Source: Pedobacter zeaxanthinifaciens (GTDB lineage: Bacteria; Bacteroidota; Bacteroidia; Sphingobacteriales; Sphingobacteriaceae). Taken from it: a DNA stretch of 64,000 bases. Location: assembly GCF_003313335.1 (NCBI RefSeq), contig NZ_QMHP01000001.1, forward strand, positions 536,101 through 600,100, read 5' to 3'. The notes beneath the pieces were generated by a model. The model saw nothing but the letters and a program-made list of their open reading frames with translations. It made no database searches and was not told the origin of the DNA. Below are positions 1 through 8,312 of the stretch, piece after piece; position 1 is the first letter of the stretch, and each line of letters starts with the position of its first letter. Made by a program: the position numbers and the translations under genes.

Positions 1-797
1 CTAAAAATAAAGTTGAGTTTTTTAAAGTAACTACTGAAGATGGCGTTGAACTTGATGGATGGATGAAAAAACCAGACAATTTTGACCAAACTAAGAAGTA
101 TCCAGTGGTATTTTATGTTTACGGCGAACCAGCATCAGCAACTGCTTTAGATGTTTACAGCGCAGGAATGAACAGGTTATACGCTGGCGATATGGCAAAA
201 GATGGCTACATCTACATTTCGATGGACAACCGTGGTGCACCTGTGCCAAAAGGTAAAGCTTGGCGCAAAGGCATTTACAAAAACATCGGTATCTTAAATA
301 TCAGAGATCAGGCGATGGCGGCGAAGAAATTATTAGCAACCAATGCTTTTATGGATAAAGATAGGGTTGCCGTTTGGGGATGGAGCGGTGGTGGTTCATC
401 AACCTTAAACCTGTTGTTTCAATATCCTGATATTTACAAAACAGGAATTTCAATTGCTCCGGTTGCCAACCAGTTAACTTACGACAATATTTATCAGGAG
501 CGCTACATGGGAACGCCATTTCCAACTACCGACGCTTATGTAGCGGGTTCACCTGTAACACATGCTAAAAACTTGAAAGGAAACTTGTTGTTGGTTCACG
601 GTACTGGCGATGATAACGTACACTACCAAAACGCAGAAATGTTGATTAATGAACTGGTAAAATATCGTAAAACTTTCCAGTTGATGAGCTACCCTAACAG
701 AACCCACAGCATTAGCGAAGGAGAAGGAACAAGCGAACATTTAGCATTAACTTTTACTAAGTTTTTGAAAGAAAATTGCCCTCCGGGAGCTAAATAA
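1..797 (+). CDS. S9 family peptidase (DPP IV/prolyl oligopeptidase type), C-terminal part
   Basis: This is the 3' end of a gene cut by the window edge; the frame is already open at base 3, upstream of the first ATG at 63. It is the alpha/beta-hydrolase catalytic domain of a dipeptidyl-peptidase-IV-type serine peptidase. The nucleophile serine is in GWSGGG (bases ~378-395), the acid in HGTGDDNVH and the histidine in PNRTHS, in the usual order and spacing. In GWSGGG the residue after Ser is Gly, where many family members have Tyr. The N-terminal beta-propeller that limits access to the active site must lie to the left of the window. Members are normally periplasmic or exported and remove dipeptides from peptide N-termini. 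A bidirectional terminator follows. Confidence 0.9.
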   Translation, partial: KNKVEFFKVTTEDGVELDGWMKKPDNFDQTKKYPVVFYVYGEPASATALDVYSAGMNRLYAGDMAKDGYIYISMDNRGAPVPKGKAWRKGIYKNIGILNIRDQAMAAKKLLATNAFMDKDRVAVWGWSGGGSSTLNLLFQYPDIYKTGISIAPVANQLTYDNIYQERYMGTPFPTTDAYVAGSPVTHAKNLKGNLLLVHGTGDDNVHYQNAEMLINELVKYRKTFQLMSYPNRTHSISEGEGTSEHLALTFTKFLKENCPPGAK

Positions 798-812
798 CAT
801 TTGGTTGCCTAC

Positions 813-850
813 AAAAAAGCCTCATAGTTTTAATCCTATGAGGCTTTTTT
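813..850. terminator. Bidirectional intrinsic terminator
   Basis: A 15-bp arm A6-GCCTCATAG at 813-827 pairs with CTATGAGGC-T6 at 836-850 around an 8-nt loop. The GC core is flanked by A6 and T6, so it can end transcription of the peptidase (plus) and of hemF (minus), which converge here. Confidence 0.85.
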
Positions 851-852
851 AC

Positions 853-1746
853 TTATACCCAATCAATTCCTTTTTTAAGGAGCTGCAAGGTTTGCTCCTC
901 CTCTGAATTTGGCTTTGGTTGAGCATTGTAGTGCCATTTAGCAGTTGGTGGTAAACTCATTAAAATACTTTCAATTCTGCCGTTGGTTTCCAAACCAAAC
1001 TTTGTACCCGAGTCATATACTAAATTGAATTCTGCATACCTACTTCTACGAAGATATTGCCACTCTTTGTTGAACTCATGATATTCCTTATCTCGGTTCC
1101 TGTCGATTAATTCTGTGTAAATAGGCAGGAAACTATTTCCTATCGCTAAGGAAAAATCAAGCAATTGATCGTAGCTTAAGTCTGTATTTTCAGGTTTTAG
1201 GCGATCATAAAAAATACCACCTACTCCCCTTGTCTCATCACGATGTTTGATGAAAAAGTAATCATCAGCTTGAGCCTTAAATTTGCTATAAAAATCTGCT
1301 TTAAATTGATCACAGGCTTGTTTTAAATGGTAGTGAAAAAACCGCACATCAGTTGGAATCACGTAATGTGGTGTCAAATCTATACCTCCACCAAACCAAC
1401 GAGTTTGTTCATCCATTTCGAAATAACGAATGTTCATGTGAATAATTGGCACAAACGGATTTTCTGGGTGGATTACAATAGAAACACCAGTTGCAAAAAA
1501 CTCGTCATTTTCAACTTTAAAGGCTTTTTTAACTGCTTCTGGTAATTTACCGTAAACCGCCGAAAAATTAACCCCTCCCTTTTCAATTACATTTCCATGC
1601 TGCATTACCCGGGTCCTACCACCCCCTCCGCCATCGCGTTCCCATATTTCTTCTTCAAAAAATGCTTTGCCATCAGCAACTTCCAACCCCCCACAAATGC
1701 TATCCTGTATTTGTCGATAAGCTTCAGCAACTTTTTCCTTAAACAT
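853..1746 (-). CDS. hemF: Oxygen-dependent coproporphyrinogen III oxidase
   Basis: HemF decarboxylates two propionate side chains of coproporphyrinogen III to give protoporphyrinogen IX, using O2, in cytoplasmic haem synthesis. The family signature is clear: a glycine-rich GGGGGRTRVM followed by EKGGVNFS in the first quarter, then HMNIRYFEM, FGGGIDLTPHY and KHRDETRGVGGIFYD. About 297 residues is the usual length. The open frame extends to a TTG at 1758, but that extension overlaps a strong Shine-Dalgarno sequence (GGAGG) lying just before the ATG at 1746, so the ATG is chosen. It stands alone, downstream of a same-strand MFS gene and separated from it by 228 bp. Use of the oxygen-dependent enzyme fits an aerobic life style. 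Confidence 0.95.
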   Translation of the reverse strand: MFKEKVAEAYRQIQDSICGGLEVADGKAFFEEEIWERDGGGGGRTRVMQHGNVIEKGGVNFSAVYGKLPEAVKKAFKVENDEFFATGVSIVIHPENPFVPIIHMNIRYFEMDEQTRWFGGGIDLTPHYVIPTDVRFFHYHLKQACDQFKADFYSKFKAQADDYFFIKHRDETRGVGGIFYDRLKPENTDLSYDQLLDFSLAIGNSFLPIYTELIDRNRDKEYHEFNKEWQYLRRSRYAEFNLVYDSGTKFGLETNGRIESILMSLPPTAKWHYNAQPKPNSEEEQTLQLLKKGIDWV

Positions 1747-1767
1747 GATTTCCTCCAATTGTTTCTA

Positions 1768-1775
1768 CAAATTTA
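1768..1775 (-). promoter_or_regulatory. -7 promoter element of hemF
   Basis: On the minus strand this reads TAAATTTG, a perfect TAnnTTTG Bacteroidota -7 box, ending 21 nt before the hemF ATG. No clear TTG -33 element is seen at the expected distance. Confidence 0.5.
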
Positions 1776-1923
1776 CGCTTATTGGCGGGCTTGTTACCTT
1801 TAGAATTTTAGATAGTACATTAGATTGACACTTTAAGGAGAAAGGATAAAAATCTGTTAGATTGACATGACTTAACATTATCTAAATGAAAAGCATTGCC
1901 ATAAAAATTAGCAGGATAGGAAT

Positions 1924-1954
1924 AGTTTAGCGGATCTATGAAATCTGCTAAACT
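1924..1954 (-). terminator. Hairpin downstream of the MFS gene
   Basis: AGTTTAGCGGAT (1924-1935) pairs with ATCTGCTAAACT (1943-1954) with one G-U pair and a 7-nt loop, 20 bp past the stop of the MFS gene. There is no good U-run after it on the minus strand, so its role as a terminator is uncertain. Confidence 0.4.
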
Positions 1955-1974
1955 TTGAAGCGAGTACGTAGGCC

Positions 1975-3201
1975 TTATTTCTCTACGTAATCCAAATCTT
2001 TACTAAAAGTTTCCTTAAGCTGACTTAAAGCCAAAATTGAAATGAAAATACAAACGGCACCAACAACCATTGCACCCTGTAAAATTCCAAGTTTATCTTT
2101 AAAATAAATGAAGCTACTGGTAATTAATATCAACGAACCTCTGATGAAATTAGGAACGGTGGTAGTTACCGTAGCCCTTAAATTAGTACCAAATTGCTCG
2201 GCTGCAATAGTTACAAAAGTTGCCCAATAACCAGAGGCAAAACCCAACAACAAGCTAAGCGTGATGAACCTTTCTGGAGTTAACCCAAACGAATATAGAT
2301 AAACTGCAATGGCTACGCCAGATAGCAATAAGAATATAAGCATTACCTGTTTTCTTGATTTAAGCATTTGCGAAAGGAAGCCTGCAACTACATCACCAAT
2401 TGAAATACCAATATAGCAATACATAATTCCCTTACCAGCATCCAAAGCACCACTAGCTTTTAAAGCTTTACCAAACTCGGGCGAGAAGGTAATAAGTACC
2501 CCCACCACATACCACAGCGGCAAGCCGATGAAAATACAGCAAATGTATTTTTTAAACCTAGACCAGTTGTTAAAAAGCATGAAAAAATTACCTCGCTGTA
2601 CGTTTTCGTTTTCGGTAGTTTCTTTAAACATACCTGATTCTGCCAAACCAACCCTTAACGAAAGCAAAAGTAAACCCATACCACCACCGATAAAATAACT
2701 GGTTTGCCAGGTATAGCGCTCAGAAATTTGAGCTGCCATTACCGCCCCCATCAATCCCACGCAAGCTACAACCATAGTGCCGTAGCCTCTATTTTTCTTA
2801 CTCATCGTTTCAGCTACAAGCGTGATACCAGCGCCCAATTCTCCAGCTAAACCTACTCCTGCAATAAAACGAATAATCGTATACTGATCTACTGTGGTGG
2901 CAAAACCATTGGCGATATTTGCCAAAGAATAAGTGATAATAGAGCCAAAAAGCACACTCAATCTTCCCTTTTTATCACCCAATATGCCCCAAATTAGTCC
3001 GCCTACCAACATACCTAGCATTTGACTATTAATGATAGTGGCTCCAACCTTCAGCATATCATCGGGAGCAACACCTAAATCTTTAAGGCTTTGTACACGT
3101 ACAACGGAAAATAAAATTAAATCATAAATATCTACGAAATAGCCTAAAGATGCTACTAAAATGATGAGAGCAATGTTTTTGCGTTTAGCTTGTTGGTCCA
3201 T
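1975..3201 (-). CDS. MFS transporter (metabolite:H+ symporter-like)
   Basis: This is a 408-residue inner-membrane carrier of the major facilitator superfamily with about 12 hydrophobic helices. After a short charged N-terminus the first helix reads IALIILVASLGYFVDIYD, and the loop between helices 2 and 3 has the MFS signature as GDKKGRLSV. The general form resembles the sugar/metabolite:proton symporters that start with a D-x-Y-D motif in helix 1. The substrate cannot be told from the sequence. It starts at an ATG and lies 97 bp downstream of corA on the same strand. The two may be cotranscribed, but the AT-rich gap could also hold a promoter. Confidence 0.85.
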   Translation of the reverse strand: MDQQAKRKNIALIILVASLGYFVDIYDLILFSVVRVQSLKDLGVAPDDMLKVGATIINSQMLGMLVGGLIWGILGDKKGRLSVLFGSIITYSLANIANGFATTVDQYTIIRFIAGVGLAGELGAGITLVAETMSKKNRGYGTMVVACVGLMGAVMAAQISERYTWQTSYFIGGGMGLLLLSLRVGLAESGMFKETTENENVQRGNFFMLFNNWSRFKKYICCIFIGLPLWYVVGVLITFSPEFGKALKASGALDAGKGIMYCYIGISIGDVVAGFLSQMLKSRKQVMLIFLLLSGVAIAVYLYSFGLTPERFITLSLLLGFASGYWATFVTIAAEQFGTNLRATVTTTVPNFIRGSLILITSSFIYFKDKLGILQGAMVVGAVCIFISILALSQLKETFSKDLDYVEK

Positions 3202-3298
3202 TATAGTTTAGTTTGATAAAGTGAAACTACAAAAAATCTTCAACAAAAAAACTATTATTAAAAAAAATTAAAAATAAATATTTACTTATTTAATTTTA

Positions 3299-4417
3299 TT
3301 ATTTAAACCAGCCTTTACGCCAAAAAATAAATATTTGCACCACGCCTATCAACCCCATTATTAGCATGGTATAAAAATAGCCGTGTTCTTGATATAACTC
3401 GGGCATATTGAACGGCATAATTTTGCCAGTAACAGGATCCTGTTTGGCGAAATTCATTCCATAAATACCTGCAATAAAAGTCAGCGGAATAAAAATGGAC
3501 GAAATAATCGTCAACACTTTCATAATCTCATTCATGCGATTGCTGATGATAGACAAATACATATCAATATTACTGGAAGAAATTTCTTTCATACTTTCAA
3601 CCATATCCATTAGCTGCACACAATGATCGTAGGCATCTTTAATGAACATTTTTGTTTGATCTGAAATTAAATCACTTTCGGTGCGTAAGATGTCGTTCAT
3701 TTTATCCCGTTCAGGCCAAATCACCCTACGCAATGCGATGAGGTTTCTTTTAACCAGCTGCATTTCATACATCACTGATTTATCCGGATTAGCAAGCAAA
3801 CGGTCTTCTATCAAATCCATATCTTCGCTCCACTCATTCAGGACTGCAAAATACTCATCAACAATCATGTCCATGAGCGCATACATTAGGTAGCCTGTAC
3901 CGCCTACGCGGATGTTTCCTTTTCCCTCCTTCAACCGGTTACGAACCGCATCTAAACAGTCGCCATAGGTTTCCTGAAAGGTGTAAAGCACATTTTTAGT
4001 TTGAATGAAAGAAACTTGCTGATTTTCCAATCCCCTATCTTCAGCTACGCTCAGCATCCTGCTTATGGCAAAATTATACTGGTCGTACTCTTCAAATTTA
4101 GGGCGATGATAAGTGCGTGTAATATCCTCCAAAACCAATTTATGAATATGCAGCTCCTCACTTAAAACATTAAAAAGCTCAGCCGAATTCAACCCCTTTA
4201 TTTCAACCCAATAAAAATGGGCTTCGTTTTTAGTCCGTTTAGAAATATCTTGTAAGCTGTTAAGCGATACTACGTCGAATTCTTCAGCACTGAAAGTATA
4301 CAAGCTTATCTTAGGCTTTAGCGAGTTTTCATCAATGTAGATAAAACCCGGTGTAGTTCCCGGTTCTGGAACCGCATACTTCTTTTTCTTATGCTTAAAG
4401 CGTATTGGTTTCGACAT
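3299..4417 (-). CDS. corA: CorA family magnesium/divalent cation transporter
   Basis: CorA forms a pentameric Mg2+/Co2+ channel in the inner membrane. The signature GIYGMNF lies at the end of the first of two C-terminal helices (starting near IISSIFIPLTFIAG), and the second helix (MLIMGLIGVVQIFIFW) ends in a short positively charged tail, giving the normal topology. The N-terminal two thirds is the soluble, acidic, helix-rich cytoplasmic funnel. The longest frame starts at a TTG at 4438; the ATG at 4417 (MSKPIRFKHKKKK) is preferred, giving 372 residues. It lies 38 bp downstream of the WbqC-like gene on the same strand. Confidence 0.93.
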   Translation of the reverse strand: MSKPIRFKHKKKKYAVPEPGTTPGFIYIDENSLKPKISLYTFSAEEFDVVSLNSLQDISKRTKNEAHFYWVEIKGLNSAELFNVLSEELHIHKLVLEDITRTYHRPKFEEYDQYNFAISRMLSVAEDRGLENQQVSFIQTKNVLYTFQETYGDCLDAVRNRLKEGKGNIRVGGTGYLMYALMDMIVDEYFAVLNEWSEDMDLIEDRLLANPDKSVMYEMQLVKRNLIALRRVIWPERDKMNDILRTESDLISDQTKMFIKDAYDHCVQLMDMVESMKEISSSNIDMYLSIISNRMNEIMKVLTIISSIFIPLTFIAGIYGMNFAKQDPVTGKIMPFNMPELYQEHGYFYTMLIMGLIGVVQIFIFWRKGWFK

Positions 4418-4455
4418 ATCTGACTTTTTTAATTCCAAAATAAAGATGGCAACTA

Positions 4456-5058
4456 CTAAAAATAGTTTTTAGCCTGTGGACCTTGATTAAACAACAAATC
4501 AACAATACTTAAATTTGGCATAAATTCGTTTCTATCGCTGAACACTTGAAAATACGACTTTGTTTGCACTAGAGGCACCTCTCTTTTAGTCATCGCATTT
4601 CGGTAATCTAATTGTACCTCTTCATCATAATTAGCTGTTGTAGTTAATGGCACATTCAATTTCAACTGCTTATTGAGCCAGGTTAGTATTTCGTAGTTAT
4701 AATCAAAAAGGTATTCGTACTTTTTTTCGTAGAACGATGCTAAACCATCTTCATAAAATTCAAAGTATGCCGAGCTACGATAGCAATTTTGAAGGCTTAA
4801 CCAATGTAAACGCTGCCAACGCTCATCGTAACTAATTTTAACATCTTTATATGGCGTATGTATCTTCGCTCCTTTTACTACCGGTATAGCCAAATCTAAT
4901 CGTCCATTTGGCGAGGCTATTGTGGCCCGGTTACGAAAGGTTTGTTTCGGAAAATGCTCAAATTTTTCTAGTGTAAATTCGAAATTATTTTCTTTTAGCA
5001 ATGTAAAATAACTAACAGGAGGAAGATAAAATAGTGGAAATATAGCTTGATTTTGCAT
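4456..5058 (-). CDS. WbqC-like family protein
   Basis: This 200-residue protein has the look of the WbqC-like family found in O-antigen and capsule clusters: an N-terminal LPPVSYFTLL segment, TFRNRATIASPNGRLDLAIPV, then DERWQRLHWLSLQNCYRSSAYFEFY. No enzymatic activity is established for most members; a role in synthesis of a modified sugar is usually assumed. It starts at an ATG only 37 bp from the divergent acyltransferase gene, so the two share a promoter region. Next to lipid- and sugar-modifying genes, a surface-polysaccharide role is plausible but unproven. Confidence 0.75.
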   Translation of the reverse strand: MQNQAIFPLFYLPPVSYFTLLKENNFEFTLEKFEHFPKQTFRNRATIASPNGRLDLAIPVVKGAKIHTPYKDVKISYDERWQRLHWLSLQNCYRSSAYFEFYEDGLASFYEKKYEYLFDYNYEILTWLNKQLKLNVPLTTTANYDEEVQLDYRNAMTKREVPLVQTKSYFQVFSDRNEFMPNLSIVDLLFNQGPQAKNYF

Positions 5059-5075
5059 CTGATATTTTAAGTTTG
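5047..5075 (+). promoter_or_regulatory. Promoter of the acyltransferase gene (-33/-7)
   Basis: TTG at 5047-5049, an 18-nt spacer, and TAAGTTTG at 5068-5075 match the Bacteroidota -33 (TTG) and -7 (TAnnTTTG) pattern. The -7 box ends 20 nt before the ATG at 5096. The -33 part lies inside the start of the divergent WbqC-like gene. Confidence 0.6.
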
Positions 5076-5095
5076 CAATTCAGTTGGCCAAATTA

Positions 5096-5968
5096 ATGAT
5101 TAAAAAAGGTTTTTTGCGAATAGGTACTTTTTTTTTGCATCTGCTATCCTACCTGCCGTTATGGTTTTTGTTTGGCATTTCTAGCCTGCTTTACTATTTG
5201 GTCTATCACGTAGTTGGTTACCGGAAGAAAATTGTCCGCAAAAATTTAACGCTCTCCTTCCCAGAAAAATCTGAACAGGAAATTATTGCTATAGAGCGCA
5301 AATTCTATCGTTATTTAACTGATTTAATGGTGGAGATCTTGAAAATGAGTTCCATCAGCAAAGCCGAAGTGTTCAAGCGTGTAAAAATGAACAACTTTCA
5401 TTTGGCAGAGGCATATTTTGAAAAAGGTGAAAGCGTACTTTCTTGTAGCGGGCATTATGGAAATTGGGAATTGGGAATGATGGCAGCTGGATTGCAATTT
5501 TCCATCAATCCGCATGTAATTTACAAACCCATCAACAATAAGGTTTTTGAAGAATGGTTCAATGCACTAAGGACGAAGTTTGGTAATGTATTTGTTCCCA
5601 TGCGACAGACGCTGAGAGCAGTTGCAGCCACGAGAAAAGAGGCCAGCATGTTTTGTTTTGCTAGCGATCAAAGTCCAACAATATCTGATGTGCAACATGT
5701 TATTGAGTTTCTACATCAGCCAACTTCTGTTTTGTTGGGTTTGGAGAAAATAGCAAAGCAAACTAACCGCCCGGTTTTTTATTTCGATATTAGAAGGAAA
5801 AAGCGTGGTTACTATGAGATTGACTGTATTCCGATGTGCTTGAACCCAGATGAGACTAAAGAATTTGAAATTACAGAACTGTTTTTTAAACATTTGGCTG
5901 TAACTATACAAGAAGAACCGCAATACTGGCTTTGGAGCCACAACAGATGGAAAGCCAATAGATCATAA
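5096..5968 (+). CDS. Lipid A-type lysophospholipid acyltransferase (LpxL/HtrB-like)
   Basis: A 290-residue membrane-anchored acyltransferase of the LpxL/LpxM family, which adds secondary acyl chains to the lipid A precursor on the cytoplasmic face of the inner membrane. It has an N-terminal hydrophobic anchor (FFLHLLSYLPLWFLFGISS), the catalytic H-x4-E motif as SGHYGNWELG, and a downstream region with FASDQSP as in other Bacteroidota members. The open frame starts at TTG 5084, but the ATG at 5096 fits the family start and the promoter better. A GT2 gene follows 19 bp downstream, likely cotranscribed. The name HtrB-like is by family; the acyl chain transferred cannot be told. Confidence 0.88.
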   Translation: MIKKGFLRIGTFFLHLLSYLPLWFLFGISSLLYYLVYHVVGYRKKIVRKNLTLSFPEKSEQEIIAIERKFYRYLTDLMVEILKMSSISKAEVFKRVKMNNFHLAEAYFEKGESVLSCSGHYGNWELGMMAAGLQFSINPHVIYKPINNKVFEEWFNALRTKFGNVFVPMRQTLRAVAATRKEASMFCFASDQSPTISDVQHVIEFLHQPTSVLLGLEKIAKQTNRPVFYFDIRRKKRGYYEIDCIPMCLNPDETKEFEITELFFKHLAVTIQEEPQYWLWSHNRWKANRS

Positions 5969-5987
5969 ATTTTTGACTTTGATAAAG

Positions 5988-7007
5988 ATGAACCCTAGTG
6001 TAGCTGTAGTAATTTTAAATTGGAACGGTCGGAAATTTTTAGAGCAGTTTTTGCCCAGCGTTGTACAAACAGCGTATGATAATCTTAGTATCATCGTTGC
6101 CGATAATGCTTCAACGGATGATTCGGTGGCTTTTGTTCAACAGCAATATCCGCAAGTACGCCTCATCATAAACGATCAAAACTATGGCTTTGCAGAAGGA
6201 TACAATAAAGCGCTGCAACAAGTTGATGCAGCTTATTTTGTTTTACTCAATTCAGATGTTGAAGTGCCAAAAAACTGGGTAAAGCCAGTAATTGATTTGA
6301 TGGAAAGCGACGCTGCAATTGCAGTGGCACAGCCAAAAATTAAATTACAGGCCAGCCAACATTTTTTTGAACATGCTGGTGCAGCCGGTGGTTTCATTGA
6401 TTACTTTGGTTACACTTTTTGCAGGGGAAGGTTATTTGATACTTTGGAAGAAGATAACGGGCAGTACAATACTGATATTGATATTTTTTGGGCTAGTGGT
6501 GCGGCGTTTTTCATTAAAGCCTCCGCTTGGCACCAAGCTGGTGGCTTAGATGCAGATTTGTTTGCTCACATGGAGGAAATTGATTTGTGTTGGCGTTTAA
6601 AAAACCTAGGTCACAAAGTTGTATGTTGCACCGCGACGGAAGTTTACCACGTTGGAGGTGGCACATTAAACGTAGGGAGCCCATTTAAAAGCTATCTCAA
6701 TTTTAGGAACAATCTCATCATTATGCAAAAAAACCTCCCGTTTTGGGAGGCATTTTACAAAGTTCTAATTCGTTTATGGATAGATTTAGCGGCATGGTTT
6801 CAATTCGCTTTTAAAGGGCAGTGGAAATTTGTTTTTGCTATTAGTAAGGCTCACTGCCATTTTTTTAAATATTTCTTCAAAACAGCTGCTAAACGTAAAA
6901 GCCCACAAATTGCATTAGCAAAACATACAGGTGTATACCATGCTAGTGTGGTTTGGAATTACTTCATCAAAAAGAAAACTAAGTTTACCGATTTGAAAGG
7001 CTTATAG
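5988..7007 (+). CDS. Glycosyltransferase family 2 (rhamnosyltransferase-like)
   Basis: A 339-residue inverting GT-A glycosyltransferase. It starts with the nucleotide-sugar fold VAVVILNWNGRKFL, has ADNASTDDSV, an NSDVEVP motif in place of the metal-binding DxD, and HMEEIDLCWRLKNLG, the typical ED-x-D-L-W-R acceptor/catalytic element of rhamnosyl/galactofuranosyl-type GT2 enzymes. The C-terminal third is basic and hydrophobic and may lie on the membrane. The frame opens at TTG 5973, but the ATG at 5988 puts the start right before the first beta strand. It follows the acyltransferase closely and overlaps the end of the convergent tlpA-like gene by 6 bp. Substrate unknown; assembly of a cell-surface glycan is the likely job. 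Confidence 0.87.
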   Translation: MNPSVAVVILNWNGRKFLEQFLPSVVQTAYDNLSIIVADNASTDDSVAFVQQQYPQVRLIINDQNYGFAEGYNKALQQVDAAYFVLLNSDVEVPKNWVKPVIDLMESDAAIAVAQPKIKLQASQHFFEHAGAAGGFIDYFGYTFCRGRLFDTLEEDNGQYNTDIDIFWASGAAFFIKASAWHQAGGLDADLFAHMEEIDLCWRLKNLGHKVVCCTATEVYHVGGGTLNVGSPFKSYLNFRNNLIIMQKNLPFWEAFYKVLIRLWIDLAAWFQFAFKGQWKFVFAISKAHCHFFKYFFKTAAKRKSPQIALAKHTGVYHASVVWNYFIKKKTKFTDLKGL

Positions 7008-7730
7008 CTGTTCTTTGATGACTTTATCCACCCAGTAAACTGTATTTGAGGCAAGTCCCATCGTGCTAAATTTCACTGTTCCATCTTTTCCAACCACTAC
7101 ATGCGTTGGATAACCTTTAATATCATATTTATCAGAAAAATATCTCCCATCTGGAACGATGTTGTAGTTAAACGGAGATAATTTCAAGAAATTTTTCAAA
7201 CTGTAAGAGTCGTCCAAAGCAATGGCAATAAATTTGACGTTTGGGTTTTCTTTGTATTTTTCAACTAAATCATTTAATTCAGGGATTTCCTTTTTACAAG
7301 GCGGGCAGTTAATAAACCAAAAATTAAATACTACCACTTTTCCTGTATCAGTCTTAAAATCATATTTATTCCCGCTTAAATCCTTCATTTTTTCAAATTT
7401 GAACTTTTGGCCGTCTGTAAATGCTTCGCTAGGGCGTGGTTGAGGTAATTTGGCCAACATCTCGGCACGTCGCTTTCTGTACACTTCCATTTGTTCAGCG
7501 GTCATTCTGTAAAGCTGAAATTCGGGAGCTACACCATCGTTTCTCGCCACTAACTTAGCTGAATATTGTCCAGTTTCTAATAACTTTTTCCAAATGGCAT
7601 AAGGATAAACGCTACCATTTTCGTCTTTTACAACTGCATTTTCGTCTAATTTAGGTTGTTTAACGGCTGTTTGTCCGTTCGAAAAATAGAAGCTAAAAAG
7701 TAAAATAATAAGGAGTGAAGTCTTTTTCAT
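7002..7730 (-). CDS. TlpA-like thiol-disulfide oxidoreductase (exported)
   Basis: A 242-residue exported thioredoxin-fold protein. Residues 1-19 form a Sec signal peptide (KKTSLLIILLFSFYFSNG). The C-terminal half holds the TlpA/ResA fold with VVVFNFWFINCPPCKKEIPEL, whose CPPC pair is the redox centre, and a cis-proline segment GYPTHVVVG. Between the signal and this domain is about 85 residues of linker that is not clearly a known domain. Such proteins keep extracytoplasmic cysteines reduced, for example in cytochrome c maturation, but no such genes are adjacent. It starts 24 bp downstream of aroQ and probably shares its transcript. Confidence 0.88.
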   Translation of the reverse strand: MKKTSLLIILLFSFYFSNGQTAVKQPKLDENAVVKDENGSVYPYAIWKKLLETGQYSAKLVARNDGVAPEFQLYRMTAEQMEVYRKRRAEMLAKLPQPRPSEAFTDGQKFKFEKMKDLSGNKYDFKTDTGKVVVFNFWFINCPPCKKEIPELNDLVEKYKENPNVKFIAIALDDSYSLKNFLKLSPFNYNIVPDGRYFSDKYDIKGYPTHVVVGKDGTVKFSTMGLASNTVYWVDKVIKEQL

Positions 7731-7754
7731 TCTGCGTTAATTAAATAAATTTTA

Positions 7755-8186
7755 TTAAACCTGGCTATAATGGAAGAGCAAACTTTCGATTGCTAAGCGA
7801 TAGCCATTTAACCCGAAACCGGTAAGAACACCTTTGCAGTTTTTTCCGGTCAAAGATACATGTCTAAACTCTTCTCTAGCATAAATATTGGAAACATGAA
7901 CTTCTACTACGGGAGTTTTTATCGCTGCAATAGCGTCAGCAATGGCCACCGAAGTATGTGTATAACCACCAGCATTAATGATAATTCCATCGTATGAAAA
8001 GCCAACTTCATGCAATTTGTTAATCAATTCGCCTTCCACATTACTTTGGTAATAATCAATTTGCAATATCGAATATTGCTCTCTCAATTTCTCGATGTAT
8101 TGGTCAATACTTTCTGAGCCATAAATTGTTGGTTCTCTTAAACCCAACAAATTCAAATTTGGGCCGTTGATAATTTGTATCTTCAT
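7755..8186 (-). CDS. aroQ: Type II 3-dehydroquinate dehydratase
   Basis: AroQ removes water from 3-dehydroquinate to give 3-dehydroshikimate in the shikimate pathway; type II enzymes are dodecamers. The 143-residue length is typical. All family landmarks are present: IQIINGPNLNLLGLREPTIYG at the N-terminus with the active-site arginine and tyrosine, INAGGYTHTSVAI in the middle, and VEVHVSNIYAREEFRH with the catalytic histidine. It starts at an ATG and is followed closely by the tlpA-like gene on the same strand. It is divergent from the xerC/D gene. Confidence 0.96.
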   Translation of the reverse strand: MKIQIINGPNLNLLGLREPTIYGSESIDQYIEKLREQYSILQIDYYQSNVEGELINKLHEVGFSYDGIIINAGGYTHTSVAIADAIAAIKTPVVEVHVSNIYAREEFRHVSLTGKNCKGVLTGFGLNGYRLAIESLLFHYSQV

Positions 8187-8262
8187 TTAACTGCTTTTAA
8201 TTACCACAATAGCAACTCACAAATAAATAATGCTTTAAGGCTGTATAACTAAAAAGCTAATG

Positions 8263-8270
8263 TATTTTTG
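8263..8270 (+). promoter_or_regulatory. -7 promoter element of the xer recombinase gene
   Basis: TATTTTTG matches TAnnTTTG exactly and lies 42 nt before the recombinase ATG, in the gap divergent from aroQ. No clear -33 TTG was found. Confidence 0.45.
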
Positions 8271-8312
8271 TAGCTGTTGCGTAACACAATGTTATAAAAA
8301 AGAACTCAAAAA

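Noticed and set aside
1820..1867. TTAGATTGACA occurring twice 37 bp apart upstream of hemF
   Set aside because: Only two 11-mers in AT-rich DNA upstream of the -7 box; too little to call an operator.
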